From an uncultured Lachnospiraceae bacterium (GTDB taxonomy: Bacteria; Bacillota; Clostridia; Lachnospirales; Lachnospiraceae): 64,000 nucleotides of DNA. Positions 58,667-64,000 of this stretch are shown piece after piece. Each line of letters opens with the position of its first letter. The first letter of the stretch is position 1. A program made the position numbers and the translations under genes. The stretch lies in assembly GCA_910586645.1 (NCBI GenBank), contig CAJUIS010000014.1, positions 1 through 64,000 of the forward strand. Direction: 5' to 3'. A model generated the notes under the pieces. It ran no database searches. It was not told the origin of the DNA and worked only from the letters and a program-made list of their open reading frames with translations.

Positions 58667-59710
58667 GTGTCATTTCCGTTACATTTCAAAAAAAACATAT
58701 TGTCACTGCTCCTGATTCTTTCGCTTTTTGCGCTGACATTAACCGGATGCACAAAAACCGATGGAAAAAAAGGCGCATCTTCCGGAACTTCCGGAAAAAA
58801 AGTTGTTTTAAATGAAGTTGCTCATTCTATTTTTTATGCTCCAATGTATATAGCGATTGAAGAGGGGTATTTTGAAGACGCCGGAATGAACCTCACGCTG
58901 GAAACCGGTTTTGGCGCCGATAAAACAATGACCGCCGTGCTCTCCGGTGAAGCGGATATCGGATTCATGGGGCCGGAAACCACAGTTTACGCCTACAACG
59001 AAGGAGCTTCCGACGCCGTTTTAAATTTTGCACAGCTTACGCAGCGCGCCGGAAATTTCCTTGTGGCAAGAGAAAAAATGAAAGATTTCAAGTGGAGTGA
59101 CCTGAAAGGAAAGAATGTTCTTGGAGGGAGGGCTGGCGGTATGCCGGAAATGGTATTTGAATTTGTATTAAAGAAAAATAACATCGATCCCGCGACCGAT
59201 CTTTTTATTGACCAGAGCATCGATTTCGGCTCAACTGCAGCGGCGTTTTCCGGTTCACAGGGGGATTATACGGTCGAGTTTGAACCGGCGGCAACTGCCC
59301 TTGAGTCGGAAGGCGCCGGCTGGGTGGTCGCTTCGCTTGGCGTGGATTCCGGCTATGTGCCCTACACCGCATTTTCCGCCAAAGAAAGCTACATCAAAGA
59401 AAATCCCGACGTCATTCAGGCATTTACGGACGCGCTGCAAAAAGGCATGGCATATGTCAACGACCATACAAGCGAAGAAATCGCATCCGCCATCGCTCCG
59501 CAGTTTCCTGACACCGATCAGGAAACGATTACCGCCATCGTAGATCGCTACCAGTCGCAGGACACCTGGAAAACAGACCTAATCTTTACAAAGGAAGCCT
59601 ATACGCTCCTTCTGGATATTTTAGACGAAGCCGGAGAGCTGACGGCAAGACCGGAATATGAAAAGCTGATCTGCACGGAATATGCCGAAAAAGCTGCCGA
59701 AAACAAATAA
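58667..59710 (+). CDS. NMT1/SsuA-type ABC substrate-binding lipoprotein (orphan)
   Basis: The 347-residue protein starts at GTG 58667 with GGAGG 6-7 bp upstream. It has a lipoprotein signal (LLLILSLFALTLTGC) and the NMT1/THI5-like fold (APMYIAIEEGYFEDAGMNLT; VLSGEADIGFMGPE; GRAGGMPEMVFEFVLKKNNI). This family binds sulfonates, thiamine precursors, riboflavin or nitrate. No permease or ATPase gene accompanies it. It lies just right of the switch and could receive read-through from the sigma-28 promoter. Confidence 0.85.
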   Translation: MSFPLHFKKNILSLLLILSLFALTLTGCTKTDGKKGASSGTSGKKVVLNEVAHSIFYAPMYIAIEEGYFEDAGMNLTLETGFGADKTMTAVLSGEADIGFMGPETTVYAYNEGASDAVLNFAQLTQRAGNFLVAREKMKDFKWSDLKGKNVLGGRAGGMPEMVFEFVLKKNNIDPATDLFIDQSIDFGSTAAAFSGSQGDYTVEFEPAATALESEGAGWVVASLGVDSGYVPYTAFSAKESYIKENPDVIQAFTDALQKGMAYVNDHTSEEIASAIAPQFPDTDQETITAIVDRYQSQDTWKTDLIFTKEAYTLLLDILDEAGELTARPEYEKLICTEYAEKAAENK

Positions 59711-59713
59711 CAC

Positions 59714-59740
59714 AAAAAAGGAGCCATGCGCTCCTTTTCT
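59714..59740. terminator. Bidirectional terminator
   Basis: AAAAGGAGC and GCTCCTTTT form a stem around CATGC. It separates the convergent genes ending at 59710 and 59745. Confidence 0.85.
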
Positions 59741-59744
59741 TCTT

Positions 59745-60212
59745 TCAGACAAAAATACCAATCGCCGTCATGCTTGCCGCACCCATAATCACGCCTGCCA
59801 AAAGCACGCCAAGCATTACCGCAGCAATGCTGGATTTAAAATCCATATCTAGGATGCTTGCCGCAAGCGTTCCCGTCCATGCTCCCGTTCCCGGCAGAGG
59901 TATTCCCACGAACAAAAGCAGAGCCAAAAACAATCCTCTGCCCGCTTTTGCCTGTAGCTTCTTCCCGCCTTTTTCTCCTTTTTCCAGACAAAATGTGAAA
60001 AATCCTCCGATCACAGGCTTATCCGCTCCCCATTCCAGAACTTTTCTGGCAAACAGATAAATAATCGGAACGGGAAGCATATTTCCGATAATGCAGATAA
60101 TATAGGACTGTAAAAACGGAAGCCCCCACAACTGGGCAAACGGAATTGCCCCTCTAAGCTCCACCAGAGGAACCATGGATATGAAAAAAACATACAGATA
60201 ATCTTTTAACAT
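59745..60212 (-). CDS. Small multidrug export family membrane protein (COG2426)
   Basis: The 155-residue protein has four membrane helices and the family motifs SMVPLVELRGAIPFA and LLFVGIPLPGTGAWTGTLAA, as in PF06695. Despite the family name its substrate is unproven. It is the last gene of a three-gene operon, 9 bp after hisC. Confidence 0.85.
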   Translation of the reverse strand: MLKDYLYVFFISMVPLVELRGAIPFAQLWGLPFLQSYIICIIGNMLPVPIIYLFARKVLEWGADKPVIGGFFTFCLEKGEKGGKKLQAKAGRGLFLALLLFVGIPLPGTGAWTGTLAASILDMDFKSSIAAVMLGVLLAGVIMGAASMTAIGIFV

Positions 60213-60221
60213 GACACACTC

Positions 60222-61286
60222 CTATTGTTTTGGCATATATTGTTTCAAAAATGAAAACAGCGTTTCCATCTCATCTCTTGTCCCGACCGTAATCCGCAGA
60301 TAATTTGCAATACGCTTTGGATGCGAAAAATGGCGGACGTAAATCCCGGCTTCCTTTAATGCGGAAAAAATATCCTCCGCCCGGTATAAAGGATGCGTCA
60401 CAAACAAAAAATTTGCCATAGAATCCGTAAACAAAAATCCCAATTTGCGAAACTCCTCTTTTGCCCATTCCCGCGTCTCTATAATTTTCTGCGTACACTG
60501 GCTGAAATATTCCCGATCCCGTATCACTTCTGCGCCAAGCGCAATCGCCGTCTGGTTCATCGTATAAGAATTAAACGAATATTTACAGTCGCTGATATAA
60601 CGGATCAGCTCCGGATTCCCAAGCAGAAATCCAATCCGCATACCCGCCATGGAACGCGATTTACTGAACGTCTGCGCAATCAGCAGATTGTCATACTTTT
60701 CCAGCAGAGGAACGGCAGAAGTCCCTCCAAAATCAATATATGCTTCATCCACGATAACAATGACGTCCGGATTGCTTTCAAGTATCTTTTCCACTTCTGA
60801 AAGAGGCAGAAGGATTCCTGTCGGCGCATTCGGGTTTGGAAAAATAATTCCGCCGTTCTCTCTTTCATAATCCTCTGTCCGAATTTTAAAATCTTCATCT
60901 AACGGCTGCGTCTCGTAGGGAATTCGAAATAAACCGGCCCATACGTCATAAAAAGAGTACGTAATATCCGGAAACAGAATCGGCCTTCCGGAATGAAAAC
61001 AGGTCAGAAAGGCCAGAGCCAGCACATCATCCGAACCAACCCCGACAAATACCTGCGCCTCCTCTAACCCGTAAAACCCGGCAATGGCTTTCACTAATGT
61101 AGAAGCCGCCGGATCCGGATATCTTCGCAGCAAATCCAAATCCATGCTGCGCAGGGCCCGTTCTGCGCAGGGTGCAGGGGGATAGGGATTTTCATTGGTA
61201 TTTAATTTAATGACCGACGTCTCCTTTGGCTGCTCTCCCGGCACATAAGGGACGACTTTACGAATATTTTTTTCCCATTCCCTCAT
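60222..61286 (-). CDS. hisC: Histidinol-phosphate aminotransferase-like enzyme
   Basis: The 354-residue fold-type I PLP enzyme has LNTNENPYPP at the N-terminus, PNPNAPTGI, the PLP-contacting VDEAYIDF, the Schiff-base Lys in TFSKSRSMAGMRIGF (about 210) and a C-terminal LRITVGT. It would interconvert imidazole-acetol phosphate and histidinol phosphate. It also acts on aromatic substrates in many Firmicutes. No other his genes are nearby, so general aromatic transamination is possible. Confidence 0.9.
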   Translation of the reverse strand: MREWEKNIRKVVPYVPGEQPKETSVIKLNTNENPYPPAPCAERALRSMDLDLLRRYPDPAASTLVKAIAGFYGLEEAQVFVGVGSDDVLALAFLTCFHSGRPILFPDITYSFYDVWAGLFRIPYETQPLDEDFKIRTEDYERENGGIIFPNPNAPTGILLPLSEVEKILESNPDVIVIVDEAYIDFGGTSAVPLLEKYDNLLIAQTFSKSRSMAGMRIGFLLGNPELIRYISDCKYSFNSYTMNQTAIALGAEVIRDREYFSQCTQKIIETREWAKEEFRKLGFLFTDSMANFLFVTHPLYRAEDIFSALKEAGIYVRHFSHPKRIANYLRITVGTRDEMETLFSFLKQYMPKQ

Positions 61287-61292
61287 TTTCCA

Positions 61293-62489
61293 TCACCCCT
61301 GCGTCAGGCCGTATTCTTCTGCCAGCTTTGCAAATGCATTCAGAGAACGGAGAATCTTTTCATTGGGAATGCAGTAAGCAAGACGGACATAACCTCCGCA
61401 GCCGAATGCGCTTCCCTTTACCAGAATCAGATTATATTTCTTAGCCGCCGCTACAAACTCCGCTTCATCCTCTACCGGAGATTTCACCCAGAGGTAAAAC
61501 GCCCCCTGCGGCTTAATGCAGGTAAATCCAAGCTTTTTCAGACCTTCATACAGATCTTTTCTGTTTTTATCGTAAAATTCCAGATTCGTCTTTTCACCTA
61601 TGCACCCTGCCACCGCTTTCTGCATCAGAGAAGGGGCGTTGACAAATCCAAGCGTCCGGTTAGCAACTTCAATTCCCGCCAAAAGCTCCTGCGAACCGGA
61701 CGCTTCATCCGGCACGGCAATGTAGCCGATCCGTTCTCCCGGCAGAGATAACGACTTACTGAACGAATAACCTACAATCGTATCTTTATAGTATTTCGTT
61801 ATAAAATTCTCCTCTGCCCCGTCATAAACAAGTTCACGGTATGGCTCGTCGGAAATCAGATAAATTTCCTTTTTGTATTCTTTTTCTTTTTTCTCCAGAA
61901 TCCCGGCCAGTTTCCGCATCGTTTCATCCGAATAAATCACTCCTGTAGGATTATTTGGAGTATTGATAAGAACGGCTTTCGTCTTCTCCGTAAAGGCCGC
62001 TTCAAAAGCCTCCATATCCGGCTGGAATGTCTCATAATCCGGTTTTACGGCAACTACAGACGCGTCAAAATTAGCGGCATAGCTTCTGTACTCCCCAAAA
62101 AACGGCGCGAATACAATCACTTCATCCCCCGGATCCAAAACTGCCTTAAAAACAATGTTGAGCCCGCCTGCCGCGCCGACTGTCATCACGATATTCTTCC
62201 ATGTAAAATTTGTCCCAAACCGGCCGTTCAGATTATCCGCAATGGCTTCTCTGACGTCTTCATAGCCGCTGTTTGACATATAGCCATGCAGCGTCAGCGG
62301 ATCTGTCCCATCCAGCAGATCCTTAATTACCTGATTCACCTTCTCAGGCGCCGGAGTCGCCGGATTTCCAAGACTGAAATCAAATACATTCTCCGCTCCC
62401 ACTTTGGCCGCAAGTTCCTTGCCTTCCACAAACATTGCCCTGATTGCGGAACTTCCTTCCAAAGCAGCCTTTATCTTTCTTGAAAGCAT
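61293..62489 (-). CDS. PLP-dependent aminotransferase (AspC-like)
   Basis: The 398-residue class I/II aminotransferase has FSLGNPATPAP, NTPNNPTGVIY, SDEPYRELVY, the catalytic Lys in SFSKSLSLPGERIGYIA and the carboxylate-binding VRLAYC. It probably transfers amino groups between aspartate, alanine or aromatic amino acids and 2-oxo acids. It is 6 bp before hisC and heads the operon. The exact substrate is unresolved. Confidence 0.9.
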   Translation of the reverse strand: MLSRKIKAALEGSSAIRAMFVEGKELAAKVGAENVFDFSLGNPATPAPEKVNQVIKDLLDGTDPLTLHGYMSNSGYEDVREAIADNLNGRFGTNFTWKNIVMTVGAAGGLNIVFKAVLDPGDEVIVFAPFFGEYRSYAANFDASVVAVKPDYETFQPDMEAFEAAFTEKTKAVLINTPNNPTGVIYSDETMRKLAGILEKKEKEYKKEIYLISDEPYRELVYDGAEENFITKYYKDTIVGYSFSKSLSLPGERIGYIAVPDEASGSQELLAGIEVANRTLGFVNAPSLMQKAVAGCIGEKTNLEFYDKNRKDLYEGLKKLGFTCIKPQGAFYLWVKSPVEDEAEFVAAAKKYNLILVKGSAFGCGGYVRLAYCIPNEKILRSLNAFAKLAEEYGLTQG

Positions 62490-62550
62490 ATTTTTCTCCC
62501 TCTTTCTCTGTCATTTTAAACTGCAGCAACATACTTTAATTTACAATATT

Positions 62551-62594
62551 TTAAAAAAAATGTAAACCGGACATTTTCATGTCCGGCTTATTTT
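62551..62594. terminator. Terminator of the chemoreceptor gene
   Basis: CCGGACAT and ATGTCCGG pair around TTTC. T-runs lie on both strands: TTTACATTTTTTTT for the minus-strand receptor, and TTATTTTTTATTT on the plus strand. Confidence 0.85.
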
Positions 62595-62608
62595 TTATTT
62601 CTCTGTTT

Positions 62609-64000
62609 TTAATCCAGATCAATGCCGCCCGCAGGCATCTGCGGAGCAGAAAAATCTGTTCCCGCTCCAGAAGCGCCGGAAGCGTATTCCTCGCGAAGGA
62701 TAAACTTTGCAACCAGGCTTTTCAGCATTGCAGCCTGGCTGGATAATTCCTGGCTGGCCGCCGCACTTTCGACTGCCGTGGAAGAATTTGTCTGCACTAC
62801 ATTGGAAATCTGATCAACGCCCAGCGTTACCTGCTCCACAGAGCTTGCCTGTTCTTCTGCGGCGTCCGCAATCTTATCCACAGAATCTGCAGCCATACGC
62901 ACTTCTTCCACCACTTTCGTCAGAGACTGCGCCGTGGAATCCGCAATCTGCGTCCCCTGCTTCACTGCTTTAATGGAACTTTCAATCAGTTCCGCAGTAT
63001 CTTTGGACGCCTCAGAACTCTTGCTGGCCAGATTGCGCACCTCGTCCGCAACTACGGCGAACCCTTTGCCCGCAATGCCCGCTCTTGACGCCTCTACCGC
63101 AGCATTCAGCGCCAATATATTTGTCTGGAATGCAATATCTTCAATTGTCTTGATAATTTTGCCGATCTCATTCGATTTCTGTGTGATTTCCTCCATGGAA
63201 GCCATCATTTCCAGCATCTGTCTGTTGCACGCTTCCGCTTCATCCCCGGCCGTCTTTGTCTTCGTTCTCGCTCCGGCCGCGTTTTCAGCCGTGTCTTTTA
63301 CCTGGTTGGAAATTCCTGCAATCGTAGCGGCAAGCTCCTCTACCGCAGCCGCCTGTTCCGTTGCTCCCTGTGAAAGCGCCTGCGCGCCGTTGGATACCTG
63401 ATCGGAACCGGACGCAACCTGGTCGGCGCTCTGGTTGATCTGGCCCAGCGTAATACTCATATCGCGGTTCAGCCTGCGCATGGATGAAAGCAGACTCTGG
63501 AAGCTTCCGACATACCGTTCCTCCGCTTCCGTACGAACGTCAAAATTTCCGTCCGCCATAGCGCTCAAAATCCTTGAAGCATCCGAAATCACCGTCTCTA
63601 AAATAACGACCATATTCCGGAATGCCTCTGCCAATTGTCCAAGCTCATCCCTGGAACGGTAAGAAACGTCAATATCAAATTCACCGCCTACAATCTTGTC
63701 CGCGGCTTTCTCCAAATCACGAAGCGGCTTTGTAATCGCCCTTGTCAGATAAGCGGAAAGCAAAAGCGTAATTACAAGAGCTCCCGCAGCCATGCCAAGC
63801 TGTATAAAGATCAGCGTCTCCTGCATACTGGTCGTGCTCTCATAGTCTTCTTTCGCTCCCTGTTCCGCGGCATTGCTGATCTCGATCAGCGAATTGACGG
63901 CTTCTTCCACTATCGGCTGGTACTCATTTAAAAGCATCTTCTGCGCTTTCCCTTTATCCGCCTGCGCAATGTCAATCACTTCCTGCTGCATCTCTTCGGC
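62609..64000 (-). CDS. Methyl-accepting chemotaxis protein, N-terminus cut by the window edge
   Basis: At least 463 residues are present. They comprise the end of a four-helix sensor domain, a membrane helix (IQLGMAAGALVITLLLSAY), a HAMP domain (about 85-140), a second HAMP-like stretch and the signalling domain with hairpin tip IEDIAFQTNILALNAAVEAS and GKGFAVVADEVRNLA. It would relay signals to CheA/CheW, consistent with the motile lifestyle implied by flagellin. The frame is still open at position 64000, so the start lies outside. Confidence 0.95.
   Translation of the reverse strand, partial: AEEMQQEVIDIAQADKGKAQKMLLNEYQPIVEEAVNSLIEISNAAEQGAKEDYESTTSMQETLIFIQLGMAAGALVITLLLSAYLTRAITKPLRDLEKAADKIVGGEFDIDVSYRSRDELGQLAEAFRNMVVILETVISDASRILSAMADGNFDVRTEAEERYVGSFQSLLSSMRRLNRDMSITLGQINQSADQVASGSDQVSNGAQALSQGATEQAAAVEELAATIAGISNQVKDTAENAAGARTKTKTAGDEAEACNRQMLEMMASMEEITQKSNEIGKIIKTIEDIAFQTNILALNAAVEASRAGIAGKGFAVVADEVRNLASKSSEASKDTAELIESSIKAVKQGTQIADSTAQSLTKVVEEVRMAADSVDKIADAAEEQASSVEQVTLGVDQISNVVQTNSSTAVESAAASQELSSQAAMLKSLVAKFILREEYASGASGAGTDFSAPQMPAGGIDLD

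Overview
The window looks like a chromosomal segment of a flagellated, anaerobic gut Clostridium of the Lachnospiraceae type. The evidence is AT-leaning coding DNA with strong AAGGAGG ribosome sites, a group-B [FeFe] hydrogenase, rubrerythrin, BspA/FN3 surface proteins with InlB-type repeats, a YerC/TrpR-like repressor, DUF1836, a PhoU-domain Na/Pi transporter and flagellin. Nearly all genes lie on the minus strand. No rRNA, CRISPR array or riboswitch was found.

Layout. 1-2400: the end of an integrative element, with a tyrosine integrase flanked by two different short tandem repeats next to a tRNA cluster. 2455-2991: six tRNAs (transcribed Pro-Gly-Arg-His-Gln-Lys) behind a consensus promoter. 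3165-12633: a giant secreted BspA-like LRR/FN3/PKD protein split by a one-base frameshift. 12954-18248: an acyl-ligase/ACP/condensation-like/hydrolase/SCP2 operon, with a divergent TetR regulator and two matching operators. 18204-25597: an envelope operon (YfhO, LTA-synthase-like, transglutaminase, chorismate-mutase-like, HAD). 25750-26286: rubrerythrin. 26394-34970: a two-component system, two lipoproteins and an ABC-2 transporter. 35108-43985: hydrogenase, GNAT, VanZ-like, Na/Pi transporter, ECF-type sigma factor, serS. 44029-48502: an Agr-like GHKL kinase and LytTR regulator with two duplicated 18-residue micro-peptide genes, one broken into by TnpW/Rpn mobile DNA. 48822-55424: methyltransferase, Mrp ATPase, Cu/Zn SOD, a Zn/Cd-type efflux operon, DUF1836, YerC. 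55705-59710: flagellin, csrA, a DNA-inversion switch and an orphan substrate-binding protein. 59745-64000: aminotransferases and a partial chemoreceptor.

The most exciting locus is 57725-58493. Two 28-bp sites (12-bp arms, 4-bp core) flank a 192-residue FimB-sized tyrosine recombinase. The cores are reverse complements (GTAT and ATAC), so recombination should invert the roughly 741 bp between them. Inside the right end lies a near-perfect flagellar sigma-28 promoter (TAAA-N15-GCCGAAAT). In the sequenced orientation it points away from csrA-flagellin and runs into a perfect hairpin. After inversion it would fire directly into csrA and flagellin. This looks like a compact, self-encoded flagellin phase switch, analogous to Salmonella Hin but built with a tyrosine recombinase, and layered with CsrA translational control visible in the flagellin leader. 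The second candidate system is the duplicated micro-peptide locus beside the GHKL/LytTR pair.
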